Positions 1 to 7,436 of a stretch of 10,030 nucleotides of DNA are shown here, piece after piece. The DNA is from an uncultured Acidimicrobiia bacterium. Its GTDB lineage: Bacteria; Actinomycetota; Acidimicrobiia; Spongiisociales; UBA5794. Each line of letters begins with the position of its first letter. The stretch's first letter is position 1. The stretch lies in NCBI GenBank assembly GCA_913031525.1, contig CAJWGC010000033.1:1-10030 (forward strand). Reading direction: 5' to 3'. Under the pieces are notes generated by a model. It was given only the letters and a program-made list of their open reading frames with translations. It was not told where the DNA came from and ran no database searches. Made by a program: the position numbers and the translations under genes.

Positions 1-326
1 ATATTTCCTGGGTTAAGACGAAGAGCGGCCACACCGGCCTCAATCGCGGCGAGCGCCAGCCGATACTGAAAGTGAATATCAGCGATAATCGGGACCGGCG
101 ATCTGGGAACAATCTCAGAAATCCCCATCGCGGCTTCGACGTCGTTGCAAGTGATACGAACGATATCCGCACCTGCTCCGCTGAGGGCGTACACCTGGGC
201 AAGAGTCTCATCAACGTCAGCCGTCTTCGTCGTAGTCATTGACTGAACGCTGATCGGAGAATCTCCTCCTACGAGAACTGGTCCGACAGCAATAGAACGC
301 GTCTGCCTCCTGGGGTAAAGATTCAT
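1..326 (-). CDS. ispG: IspG, 4-hydroxy-3-methylbut-2-enyl diphosphate synthase (N-terminal part, cut by window edge)
   Basis: IspG (GcpE) is the cytosolic 4Fe-4S enzyme that converts methylerythritol cyclodiphosphate to HMBPP, the penultimate MEP-pathway step. About 108 N-terminal residues are visible. They include the family's early VQSM motif (residues 27-30) followed by a Thr-rich stretch, GADIVRI (52-58), the PIIADIHF segment, and a LRLNPGN motif near the edge. These lie in the TIM-barrel domain. The C-terminal cysteines that bind the cluster are outside the window, so catalytic completeness cannot be judged. The ATG at 326 overlaps the TGA of rseP as ATGA, and no good ribosome binding site precedes it, so translation is probably coupled to rseP. 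The start fits the family, whose members begin roughly 25 residues before the VQSM motif. With dxr two genes upstream, this operon carries two of the seven MEP-pathway steps. Confidence 0.96.
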   Translation of the reverse strand, partial: MNLYPRRQTRSIAVGPVLVGGDSPISVQSMTTTKTADVDETLAQVYALSGAGADIVRITCNDVEAAMGISEIVPRSPVPIIADIHFQYRLALAAIEAGVAALRLNPGN

Positions 327-1612
327 TGCAACAGCCTGACTGTTAACTGGATCGGATCTACAAAATCAAAATAGAACCCCAAGACGCCAAGTACTAAAAC
401 AAAAACGAACACCACTATCGCTATGGGAATCATCCTTCGGACATCAGCAGATCGTCCGCGGATCTTCTCGTAGAGCGCAACCGCAAAATGTCCACCGTCC
501 AAAGGATACATCGGGACGAAATTGAGAATACCTACGAATATGTTGACGTACGCGACCAGCTGTAACCCAAACTCCATTGGTCCTTCGTTGGCAATAGCCG
601 CCAACCCCACAGGGCTTATAGGACGCGCCTCCTTCGGCGCTTCTCCGCCGCTCACCGCGGCACCTAGCAGATCGCCAAAGTTAGAAACAAGCAATCCGAG
701 GCCTTCGACACTTGCGACAATAGCCTCCACCATCTGCGACCCAGCTTGAGGGATGGCGTTCAGCGGTCCATATTCGTCAATCAAGCCTTGCTGCGTGATA
801 CCAAAGAAACCCGTCGCCACACCCTCGCGAACTATCGTCCCCAATTCTGCTTGAAGCGTTAACAAAGACCCCTCGCGCTCAACGATAATTTCTACAGCCT
901 TGCCCGGAGCTACCACAGCCGCTCTCTGAAAATCCCCCCACTCTTCAACCGCGACTCCGTCAAATTCAACAATACGGTCACCAACCGCGGCGCCACTCAG
1001 CAATGCAGCCGTCGGTTCCAGCCAATCGGTTGTTTGGACTGTAAGCAGCCCATCTTCAGACTCAATGACAATCTCAGTGGATTCGCCAGGCTGCTTAGTA
1101 GTTCCGGTCCATTCTTCAACCGGAATCCCATCTATTGCGGTAATCGAACACCGTTCCTCTGGATCAGAAAAGTCAAATGGCATAGCGTCCGCGACATTGA
1201 CCGATCGAACGATGGCGGGACATACGCGACCAATCGCAGTCGTACTTCGAGGCACGCCGAACATGACAATGACAAAATAAAATAGAAGCAAAGCAACGAC
1301 GAAATGACTAGCAATTCCTGCCAGCACCACCACGGACTTTTTCCAGAAAGGGTTTGATCGATACGTCCTTCCCTCATCTCCCGGATCGACTTCCTCGAAA
1401 GGATTCATGCCGATAATTTTCACGTAGCCACCGAGAGGAACGGCTTTAACGCCGTACTCTGTCTCTCCCCGCTTGATCGACCACAGACGGGGGCCAAAGC
1501 CAAAGAACGCTTCCGTTGCTTTCATTCCAAAAGACTTTGCCGCGACGAAATGCGCCCCCTCGTGGATAACCACCATGAGAACGATGCCAAGGATGACGAT
1601 GAGCGCTCCCAT
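323..1612 (-). CDS. rseP: RseP/Rip1-type site-2 intramembrane zinc metalloprotease
   Basis: This is a membrane-embedded M50 protease of the RseP (actinobacterial Rip1) family, which cleaves transmembrane segments of anti-sigma factors and signal peptides. At 429 residues it has the usual length. The N-terminal membrane segment holds the zinc motif HEGAH (17-21), a variant of HExxH. It is followed by GFGP (38-41) and the VPLGGYVKI loop (58-66). A second membrane span lies around 94-119. Two PDZ-like stretches follow (about 127-200 and 201-260), the second with a clear GDRIVEFDG core. The C-terminal motif NFVPMYPLDGGH (364-375) supplies the third zinc ligand, Asp372. A last span covers about 394-415. 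The ATG is preceded by AAAGGA with 4 nt spacing. The gene lies 67 bp after dxr and overlaps ispG by 4 bp. The usual Asn in the second-span motif (AGPxxN-like) appears to be His103. Substrates are unknown. Confidence 0.93.
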   Translation of the reverse strand: MGALIVILGIVLMVVIHEGAHFVAAKSFGMKATEAFFGFGPRLWSIKRGETEYGVKAVPLGGYVKIIGMNPFEEVDPGDEGRTYRSNPFWKKSVVVLAGIASHFVVALLLFYFVIVMFGVPRSTTAIGRVCPAIVRSVNVADAMPFDFSDPEERCSITAIDGIPVEEWTGTTKQPGESTEIVIESEDGLLTVQTTDWLEPTAALLSGAAVGDRIVEFDGVAVEEWGDFQRAAVVAPGKAVEIIVEREGSLLTLQAELGTIVREGVATGFFGITQQGLIDEYGPLNAIPQAGSQMVEAIVASVEGLGLLVSNFGDLLGAAVSGGEAPKEARPISPVGLAAIANEGPMEFGLQLVAYVNIFVGILNFVPMYPLDGGHFAVALYEKIRGRSADVRRMIPIAIVVFVFVLVLGVLGFYFDFVDPIQLTVRLLQ

Positions 1613-1679
1613 CAGATCCTTTCGTAAAGCGCGACCGAGCAGAAAAAGCTAGTTGCGATGTCCAAGGATGCCGCCACTT

Positions 1680-2837
1680 CTAACGCGAATCCACAAGAGA
1701 TGATGCGAACCGTCGAGCTTCAGCGTCAACGGCTAGAACATCATCAACCGAAGATAGCGAAATAGAAGGAATTGCCTCCAGTGTCGATTCGACTATTCGA
1801 GGTATATCGGCGAACTCAACTCTTCCTTGGAGAAATGCCTCAACCGCTACTTCATCCGAAGCATTGAGCACCGCAGGTGCCGAATCTCCGGAACGCCCTG
1901 CCGCATAGCCAAGTTGTAGACAAGGGAACACTTGCAAATCAGGTTTCTCGAATGTGAGGGATCCACTGGTTAGATCGAGAGGTTCAACAGGAGCATCGAC
2001 ACGATCCGGATAGGTGATCGCGTACTGAATCGGCACCCGCATATCAGGTTCACCCAATTGCGCCTTGACCGAACCATCAACATATTCAACAAGCGAATGA
2101 ATGATGCTCTGAGGATGCACCACAACGTCAATGGCATCATAAGAAACATCAAAAAGGTAGTGTGCCTCGATCACTTCAAAGGCCTTGTTCATCAACGTTG
2201 CCGAATCGATGGTAACGCGAGGCCCCATATCCCACGTTGGATGCGCTAGAGCTTCTTCGACAGTAGCGCATTCGATCTCTTGCTTAGCGCGCCCGCGGAA
2301 TGGGCCCCCAGAAGCAGTAAGGATCAGACGCCTGATAGAGGAGTGAGATTCGCCCACAAGCGACTGCCAGAGTGCCGAATGTTCCGAATCTACGGGAATG
2401 AGCTCAGCGTTTCCGGAAATTCGCGCAGCCTCGACGACCGGACCTCCTGCTACAAGACTCTCCTTGTTAGCGAGAGCAAGACGATTACCCGCCTCAAGAG
2501 CCGCCACTGAAGAAGAAAGTCCCGCCGAACCGACGATACCGTTGATAACAGTGGAATCACTCAAAGTCGCCAAAGCAGTAACAGCTTCCTGTCCAAAAGT
2601 AATGCGATCCCCAAATTCTGCAGCAAGTTCACGACGCTCTACAGTGCTTCCGCTTGCGAGTGCCAATGCGGCATCGCCATAGATACGTCCAAATTCGGCG
2701 AGCTTCTCCACAGACTCGTTGACAGCGATCCCCGCGATAAAAAGATCCAGATGAGACGCCACCTCAAGAGCCTGAAGACCGATCGATCCGGTTGCACCAA
2801 GAACAACGACCGAGTTCAGACCAGAAGTCCTGTCCAT
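1680..2837 (-). CDS. dxr: 1-deoxy-D-xylulose 5-phosphate reductoisomerase
   Basis: Dxr (IspC) carries out the first committed MEP-pathway step, the NADPH-dependent rearrangement and reduction of DXP to 2-C-methyl-D-erythritol 4-phosphate. It is a cytosolic enzyme and the fosmidomycin target. At 385 residues it is complete. The NADPH-binding GATGSIG lies at 14-20 and NKESLV at 124-129. Metal ligands Asp150 and Glu152 are in PVDSEH. The phosphate-binding TASGGPF is at 174-180, and SATLMNKAFEVIEAHYLF (212-229) supplies Asn217, Lys218 and the third metal ligand Glu221. HPQSIIHSLVEY (241-252) is the conserved segment after the flexible loop. The ATG lies inside the end of cdsA (22-bp overlap) with no clear ribosome binding site, so translation probably relies on ribosomes finishing cdsA. 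No better downstream ATG or GTG exists before the Rossmann motif. The gene ends in TAG. Confidence 0.98.
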   Translation of the reverse strand: MDRTSGLNSVVVLGATGSIGLQALEVASHLDLFIAGIAVNESVEKLAEFGRIYGDAALALASGSTVERRELAAEFGDRITFGQEAVTALATLSDSTVINGIVGSAGLSSSVAALEAGNRLALANKESLVAGGPVVEAARISGNAELIPVDSEHSALWQSLVGESHSSIRRLILTASGGPFRGRAKQEIECATVEEALAHPTWDMGPRVTIDSATLMNKAFEVIEAHYLFDVSYDAIDVVVHPQSIIHSLVEYVDGSVKAQLGEPDMRVPIQYAITYPDRVDAPVEPLDLTSGSLTFEKPDLQVFPCLQLGYAAGRSGDSAPAVLNASDEVAVEAFLQGRVEFADIPRIVESTLEAIPSISLSSVDDVLAVDAEARRFASSLVDSR

Positions 2838-4354
2838 ACGAAAACAATCCAGGTAAGAGGAATAGCAAATAACATCGCGTCGATACGATCGAACAGGCCA
2901 CCGTGCCCAGGCAAAATTGTTCCCATATCTTTAACACTGATCGACCGTTTGATCGCTGAAACCGCAAGGTCTCCGAGCGGCGCCGACCCAGCCACAACCA
3001 ATCCGATAGCAAGACCAGCTCCAAGATCTATCGGGCTCTCAAGATCAAGAAAGAGCACCGGATCTTGAAGAAGCCCAAACGAAAGCCCGACCATGACAGC
3101 CACAATCATTCCGCCAATCAATCCCTCCACAGTCTTATGCGGGGATATCCTGGGAGCGAGCTTGATCCTCCCGAGACGTCTCCCAAAGAAGAATTGCGCC
3201 ATGTCCATGAGCGCAACCGTGACAATTGTGGCAACAACAAGCCAGACATAGTTGTCAGATTGGACCATATCGAAGATAAACGCTCCGAGACCGCCGACCC
3301 ATCCCGCGCCGAGAACGGTGAGTCCTGCATTAGTCAAAGTCGCTTGCTGGCCGCCTCGAACGGCGAAGAAAATCATAGTGACGATGAAAGTCGCAACAAG
3401 CGATACGCCAATCGCTTGAGGCCCCCACATCCAAGTGCCAAGAAGTGCACCCGCTGTACCGAGAACCCCGAAAAAACCAACAGGACGATGCCCCGCGCGC
3501 ATCATCGCGGAATAGAACTCTACGGAAACAGTCATCAAGACGAGAAAGACGAAAAGCCCGATCAGAAGAGGCGCATACAGAGAAACAAAAAAGATCACTG
3601 CCATTCCGAATCCAGTGAGAATTCTGAGAGAGAGATCCGAACCACTTCTAGGTTTTATATCTGCGGGATCCTCGCCGGCCGCGACCACAACATCGTCTAA
3701 GCCAATAACCCCTGATTCAACTCCAGGTATCGCAGCAGCCACAGCGATTGGGACATGCTCGCGTGCGGAGGCACGTTCAATTTCCTCGGCCAGATCCACG
3801 AACTCTTGAGTCGTGGCATGTAAATACTGGTCGGACGTCAGCATTTCCGAACCGCGGTTTTCGCCATCATCGTCTTCCTCGATACGCATAGCCGGAATCG
3901 ACAACTCTTCCGTTTCTTCGTCGCTGAGATCATCGTCGTCCGTCGGATCAAGAAGCGGAAGCGAATCAGCAACATCCGAAGATGTCATACTCTCAGAAAA
4001 GGTCTCTTCTCTAGCTTCTTCACGATCCTCCTCAATAGCGAAAGATACGAATTCCGGAACATCCATCGCCTCGTCGTTTTCCGATCGGTCTGGCACTCCA
4101 ATCTCAGCAATGAATCCTGCCTCGAAAGTATCGTCGAAGAGATCCAACGAAGTATCTGATCCCCGGTCCGATAGTCCATCATCAGGCAATTCATTCCGGT
4201 CAGCAGGAAACTGGAGGACTCCCTGCGCATCATCGGGCGCGTCGCCTCCGGCGTCCTTGTGGATCTCGGAGTTATCGAAATCTACTGAGGGCCACTCCGT
4301 CGACTGATCGCCATCCCGAATTCCTTCGGGATCCATAGTCTCGCCGGACTCCAC
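2816..4354 (-). CDS. cdsA: CdsA, phosphatidate cytidylyltransferase with long acidic N-terminal extension
   Basis: CdsA is an integral membrane enzyme that makes CDP-diacylglycerol from CTP and phosphatidate, the precursor of the anionic phospholipids. The catalytic part is about residues 240-512. It has several hydrophobic spans (about 246-280, 293-331, 343-362, 368-389, 412-430, 443-458, 494-512), the PRISPHKTVEG segment (401-411), and the full CDP-diglyceride signature at 466-492 (SAIKR, KD, GHGG, FDRID). The family is usually about 260-310 residues. Here residues 1 to about 238 form an extra, highly acidic, Asp/Glu/Ser-rich, probably disordered cytoplasmic extension. The GTG start is supported by a strong ribosome binding site 6 nt upstream. 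An in-frame ATG at 4336 (residue 7) is a poorer alternative. The usual DTGAY-type motif reads DMAQF (384-388). The gene follows frr after 83 bp and overlaps dxr by 22 bp. Confidence 0.93.
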   Translation of the reverse strand: MESGETMDPEGIRDGDQSTEWPSVDFDNSEIHKDAGGDAPDDAQGVLQFPADRNELPDDGLSDRGSDTSLDLFDDTFEAGFIAEIGVPDRSENDEAMDVPEFVSFAIEEDREEAREETFSESMTSSDVADSLPLLDPTDDDDLSDEETEELSIPAMRIEEDDDGENRGSEMLTSDQYLHATTQEFVDLAEEIERASAREHVPIAVAAAIPGVESGVIGLDDVVVAAGEDPADIKPRSGSDLSLRILTGFGMAVIFFVSLYAPLLIGLFVFLVLMTVSVEFYSAMMRAGHRPVGFFGVLGTAGALLGTWMWGPQAIGVSLVATFIVTMIFFAVRGGQQATLTNAGLTVLGAGWVGGLGAFIFDMVQSDNYVWLVVATIVTVALMDMAQFFFGRRLGRIKLAPRISPHKTVEGLIGGMIVAVMVGLSFGLLQDPVLFLDLESPIDLGAGLAIGLVVAGSAPLGDLAVSAIKRSISVKDMGTILPGHGGLFDRIDAMLFAIPLTWIVFVWTGLLV

Positions 4355-4360
4355 CGGTGT

Positions 4361-4371
4361 TCCTTTCCTTT
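4361..4371 (-). promoter_or_regulatory. Ribosome binding site deciding the GTG start of cdsA
   Basis: Read on the minus strand, this is AAAGGAAAGGA, two overlapping purine-rich Shine-Dalgarno-like motifs ending 6 nt before the GTG at 4354. This favours the GTG over the in-frame ATG at 4336. It also suggests cdsA is initiated independently after the 83-bp gap that follows frr. Confidence 0.7.
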
Positions 4372-4437
4372 GGTTGCATTGCCGTCGCTAGACGTCGGAT
4401 AAATAACTGGCATTACCACTGCCGTACCGACACTCCT

Positions 4438-4989
4438 TCAAACCTCCAGCAGCTCTGTTTCTTTGCGAGACAGCAGTTCGTCTATATGTTCGACGTGCCG
4501 TCTAGTGAGATCCTGCAAATCTTGATCGCCTTTATGGACATCGTCCTCGGACACATCACCACCTAAGGCTCTGAAATCATCCTTGATTTGGCGCCTCACA
4601 TTGCGTATCGAGACTCTTCCCTCCTCAGCCAGCTGGCGAACGACACGAATCAGCTCTTTGCGTCTCTCCTCGGTGAGCGGAGGAAAAACCAATCTGATGA
4701 TATTTCCGTCATTAGCCGGGTTCAGACCAAGATCAGCCTGAAATATTGCCCTCTCAATGTCGCCAAGCGCCGACTTGTCGTATGGCGTAACAATCAGCAT
4801 CCGCCCTTCAGGAACCGAGAGTCCGGCAATCTGTTGAAGCGGAGTCGGGGTTCCGTAATAATCAACCATGACTCGATGAAGTAACCCTGGATTGGCACGA
4901 CCGGTGCGAACCGTTCCAAATTCTCCAGCCGTGTTTTCAACAACTCGACTCATCTTCTCGTCAGCCTCAGTAAGAAGATCCGCGATCAC
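4438..4989 (-). CDS. frr: Ribosome recycling factor
   Basis: RRF works with EF-G to split post-termination ribosomes. With the GTG start at 4989 the product is 183 residues, close to the family's usual 185. The motif VRTGRANPGLL (27-37) lies at the hinge between the helical domain I and domain II. It is followed by YYGTPTPLQQIA, a domain II core up to about 105, then FPPLTEERRKEL and RNVRRQIKDDF, both diagnostic for the family. The frame is open upstream to an ATG at 5076, but that would run 77 bases into pyrH and add 29 residues unlike RRF. The GTG has GAAGG 5 nt upstream, overlapping the pyrH stop, and leaves a natural 10-bp gap. RRF sits downstream of rpsB-tsf-pyrH as in most bacteria. Confidence 0.97.
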   Translation of the reverse strand: MIADLLTEADEKMSRVVENTAGEFGTVRTGRANPGLLHRVMVDYYGTPTPLQQIAGLSVPEGRMLIVTPYDKSALGDIERAIFQADLGLNPANDGNIIRLVFPPLTEERRKELIRVVRQLAEEGRVSIRNVRRQIKDDFRALGGDVSEDDVHKGDQDLQDLTRRHVEHIDELLSRKETELLEV

Positions 4990-4999
4990 ACTGACACCT

Positions 5000-5704
5000 T
5001 CAATGCACAAGGGTCCCAACCGGTTCGCCTCGGACAGCTCCAGCGATATTTCCTGGAGTACCAATATTGAACACACGAATCGGCAAATCGTTGTCCAAGC
5101 ACATCGTGATTGCAGTAGTGTCCATAACCCCGAGGCGCTTGGCGATCACCTCCATATAAGTGACATCTTCTAGCATGGCCGCATCCTTGACGACAGCAGG
5201 ATCTGCGTCGTACACACCATCGACGCGCGTAGCCTTAAGCACTGCGGCGGCTCCGATCTCGGCTGCTCTGAGCGCTGCCGTTGTATCAGTCGTAAAGAAA
5301 GGGTTTCCCGTTCCACCAGCAAAAATCACGATACGGCCCTTCTCCAAATGCCGTATCGCTCTAAGTCTGATATAAGGCTCTGCTACTTGCTGAATAGAGA
5401 TAGCGCTCTGTACCCGACAAGGGGATCCAGCGCGCTCAAGAGCGTCGCGCAGTGCTAGAGCATTGATGACCGTAGCCAGCATGCCCATATAATCAGCATT
5501 AGCCCGATCCATACCGGCTGCGGCCGAGCTCAGCCCGCGGAAAATGTTGCCTCCTCCGACAACGATTCCGATCTCGTGCCCCTCAGCATGAACACTCACA
5601 ATCTCCTTTGCGACACGATCGATGGTGAAGTTATCAATGCCGTAGCCGACCTCGGGTTCGGCGAACGCCTCTCCCGAAAGTTTCAGCACGACACGGTCTC
5701 CCAT
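5000..5704 (-). CDS. pyrH: Uridylate kinase (UMP kinase)
   Basis: PyrH phosphorylates UMP to UDP with ATP. It is a hexameric cytosolic enzyme of the amino-acid-kinase fold, usually activated by GTP and inhibited by UTP. The product is 234 residues and complete. Visible motifs are VLKLSGEAF (6-14) for the phosphate-binding loop, VVGGGNIFRG (48-57), the GMDRANADYMGMLATVINALAL segment (64-85) typical of bacterial PyrH, and GTGNPFFTTD (131-140) at the UMP site. ATRVDGVYDADP in the C-terminal half is the ATP-binding stretch. The ATG comes 2 bp after the tsf stop. Its ribosome binding site, GAGGGAGAG, lies within the last tsf codons, so translation of the two is likely coupled. Confidence 0.98.
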   Translation of the reverse strand: MGDRVVLKLSGEAFAEPEVGYGIDNFTIDRVAKEIVSVHAEGHEIGIVVGGGNIFRGLSSAAAGMDRANADYMGMLATVINALALRDALERAGSPCRVQSAISIQQVAEPYIRLRAIRHLEKGRIVIFAGGTGNPFFTTDTTAALRAAEIGAAAVLKATRVDGVYDADPAVVKDAAMLEDVTYMEVIAKRLGVMDTTAITMCLDNDLPIRVFNIGTPGNIAGAVRGEPVGTLVH

Positions 5705-5706
5705 TC

Positions 5707-6321
5707 TTACTCTCCCTCGCCCACTTGAACGCGAGCGAAACGCGTTACTGAGATATTTTCCCCCATACTGACAGCGATCTGTTGCACCATCTCGCCGACC
5801 GTACCTTCAAATTGCTCCGGTCTTACATACTCTTGATCGTAAAGCACGTTCTTCTCATAGAAAGATCCAATCTTCCCGTCGACGATTCGGTCGATAATGT
5901 GATCCGGCCTTCCTTCGTTCCGGGCCTGCGCTTCAATAAGAGACCGTTCCTTCTCGATATGGGAGGCAGGAACTTCATCTCTAGTGACCCAGCGAGGTCT
6001 AGCAGCTGCGATGTGCATTGCAATGTCGTCAGCGGTCTTTCCAAAATCTTCGCTTTTAGCGACGAAATCGGTCTCCGAAGCAAGCTCCACTAACACACCA
6101 ATAACCGGGCGGCCTGATTGGCGATGGAGGTAAGCCCCGACAGCGCCTTCGGTCTGCGCTCGTCCGGTTCGCTTGGCAGCGTCTGCAATGCCCTTCTCCC
6201 GCATAATGTCTTTTGCGCGTTCCATGTCGCCATCCGCTTCTTCGAGAGCGCGCTTGGCGTCCATCATTCCTGCTCCGGTGGCACGGCGCAACGATTGGAC
6301 ATCCTGAGCAGTGAACTTCAT
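5707..6321 (-). CDS. tsf: Elongation factor Ts
   Basis: EF-Ts is the nucleotide exchange factor that reloads EF-Tu with GTP during elongation. At 204 residues it is the short form, well below the roughly 280 of E. coli, with a reduced core and no C-terminal coiled-coil module. The N-terminal UBA-like domain reads VQSLRRATGAGMMDAKRALEEADGD (8-32). The TDFVAK motif that contacts EF-Tu is at 84-89. The C-terminal part has the KIGSFYEKNVLYDQEYV type of segment. The ATG overlaps the rpsB stop as ATGA, and the pyrH start follows 2 bp after its TAA. This indicates tight coupling of S2, EF-Ts and UMP kinase synthesis. Confidence 0.98.
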   Translation of the reverse strand: MKFTAQDVQSLRRATGAGMMDAKRALEEADGDMERAKDIMREKGIADAAKRTGRAQTEGAVGAYLHRQSGRPVIGVLVELASETDFVAKSEDFGKTADDIAMHIAAARPRWVTRDEVPASHIEKERSLIEAQARNEGRPDHIIDRIVDGKIGSFYEKNVLYDQEYVRPEQFEGTVGEMVQQIAVSMGENISVTRFARVQVGEGE

Positions 6322-7076
6322 TTCGCCTTCTCATCGTCAGCCGATGCGCTAACCATCTCTTCGTCAGCAGCAAGTTTCTCTTTTCGTGCACTAGCAAGGG
6401 AATGGCCGTCGGCGATGGCCTGCGAAATCACTCTGGTGATGAGTTCGGCAGAACGAATCGCATCGTCGTTTCCGGGAATCACCATGTCAACCGGATCTGG
6501 ATCACAGTTCGAGTCAACAATGGCCACGATGGGGATATCTAGACGATTCGCCTCCGCAACTGCGATTTGTTCAACATTGATATCGAGGATAAAAACTATG
6601 TCCGGAGTTCGGGTAAGCGCTCGCACTCCTCCGAGAACAGCTTCGAGCTTGGCATGCTCGCGGCGAAGACGCAGACGTTCTTTCTTGGGAAGAGCTTCCA
6701 TCTCGCCAGTCTTCTCCATATTCTCAAGTTCGATCATATAAAGAATCCGTTTGCGGATCGTCTGGAAGTTGGTGAGCATTCCGCCGAGCCATCGATGATT
6801 AACATAGGGCATACCGGCGGTGTTGGCTGCTTCCTTTATCGACTCTTGGGCCTGTTTCTTAGTCCCTACGAAAAGAACCGTCCCCCCGGACGCTGCCGTA
6901 TCGCGCATAAGACTGCACGCGTGCTCGACCTGTTCGAGAGTCTGACGTAGATCCATGATATGAATGCCGCCTTGTTCTCCGAAAATGAACGGACGCATCT
7001 TCGGATTCCAACGGCGCGTCTGATGGCCGAAATGAACGCCAGCCTCCAGAAGCTCACGCATAGTGACAAATGCCAC
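6318..7076 (-). CDS. rpsB: 30S ribosomal protein S2
   Basis: S2 joins the 30S subunit late, on the solvent side, and is needed for binding of S1 or its equivalent. At 252 residues it is complete. The N-terminus VTMRELLEAGVHFGHQTRRWNPKM is the standard S2 opening. The signature around GGMLTNFQTIRKRI follows, and PIVAIVDSNCDPDPVDMVIPGNDDAIRS near 175-205 is the second family signature. The last 30 or so residues form a charged tail. The start is GTG at 7076, with AGGAGGT 9 nt upstream. An in-frame ATG at 7061 would leave the first conserved residues off and has no such site. This is the first gene of the operon, with its own promoter about 110 bp upstream, and it overlaps tsf by 4 bp. Confidence 0.98.
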   Translation of the reverse strand: MAFVTMRELLEAGVHFGHQTRRWNPKMRPFIFGEQGGIHIMDLRQTLEQVEHACSLMRDTAASGGTVLFVGTKKQAQESIKEAANTAGMPYVNHRWLGGMLTNFQTIRKRILYMIELENMEKTGEMEALPKKERLRLRREHAKLEAVLGGVRALTRTPDIVFILDINVEQIAVAEANRLDIPIVAIVDSNCDPDPVDMVIPGNDDAIRSAELITRVISQAIADGHSLASARKEKLAADEEMVSASADDEKAK

Positions 7077-7084
7077 GCGCTCGT

Positions 7085-7091
7085 ACCTCCT
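7085..7091 (-). promoter_or_regulatory. Consensus ribosome binding site of rpsB
   Basis: Minus-strand AGGAGGT, a full anti-16S match ending 8 nt before the GTG at 7076. It is the strongest Shine-Dalgarno sequence in the window and selects the GTG rather than the ATG five codons later. Confidence 0.8.
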
Positions 7092-7185
7092 GCAATATCG
7101 GGTTATTCCTCCGCCTACCCTTTAAGCCTCCACAGAGCTGGACTCCGACCACAGGAGATTGCAGTAAGCGTGTGTAGTAACTCAG

Positions 7186-7214
7186 ATTGTAGTGCCAGAG
7201 AATTACCCTCCCAA
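7186..7214 (-). promoter_or_regulatory. Sigma-70-type promoter of the rpsB operon
   Basis: On the minus strand a -35 TTGGGA (7209-7214) and a -10 TACAAT (7186-7191) are separated by exactly 17 bp. They match the vegetative consensus at 4 of 6 and 5 of 6 positions. Transcription would start near 7179, giving a leader of about 100 nt before the rpsB GTG. It is the best-looking promoter in the gap between xerC and rpsB. Start-site data would be needed to confirm it. Confidence 0.6.
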
Positions 7215-7436
7215 GCGCTAATGCACAGCTAGAAAGGACAACGCAAGCTAATTCTAAAGATACATAGCGGCAAGCAGGTCTTACGACCGCGTCAGCTATA
7301 CCTAAAAGCTGCGTTCCGGAGCGTGGATTTCAGCGAAATCAACGGAACATTTTCGTAATCAACCAGACCCATCGCCGTACGGAGTTCCCCATCACACAAA
7401 GAATCCTGGTCGTTCTCGGAATTCCCTTTCGCGAAC

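Larger units (their letters stand above)
7077..7436 (-). other. Intergenic region between xerC and rpsB, including the rpsB leader
   Basis: This 360-bp gap holds the rpsB ribosome binding site and the promoter described above. The roughly 100-nt leader could house the autoregulatory S2 binding site known in other bacteria, but I cannot see a structure matching a known one. Small dyads occur, such as GATTTC-AGC-GAAATC (7326-7340) and GGTC-TTAC-GACC (7278-7289). Neither is followed by a T-tract, so no terminator for xerC is evident. A 56-codon minus-strand reading frame (7292-7462) overlaps the end of xerC but has no convincing ribosome binding site. No tRNA or riboswitch was recognised. Confidence 0.5.

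Noticed and set aside
3065..3700. Plus-strand open frame of 211 codons opposite cdsA
   Set aside because: It lies antisense to the well-conserved catalytic part of cdsA, has a highly polar unstructured translation and matches no family I know. It is a codon-bias shadow.
3813..4307. Serine-rich plus-strand frame of 164 codons
   Set aside because: It is the antisense image of the Asp/Glu/Ser-rich CdsA extension; acidic codons read as Ser/Ile/Arg on the other strand.
4355..4437. Internal promoter before cdsA
   Set aside because: A TATTTA-like hexamer is present, but no -35 element lies at proper spacing.
4990..5076. Upstream extension of frr to the ATG at 5076
   Set aside because: It would overlap pyrH by 77 bp and add residues absent from RRF. 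The GTG at 4989 has a ribosome binding site and gives the normal length.
6118..6741. Plus-strand open frame of 207 codons across tsf and rpsB
   Set aside because: It is antisense to two conserved translation genes and serine-rich in the usual shadow pattern. No ribosome binding site or family resemblance was found.
7326..7340. Terminator for xerC at a 6-bp dyad
   Set aside because: The GATTTC/GAAATC stem is AT-rich and short, and no T-tract follows on the minus strand.
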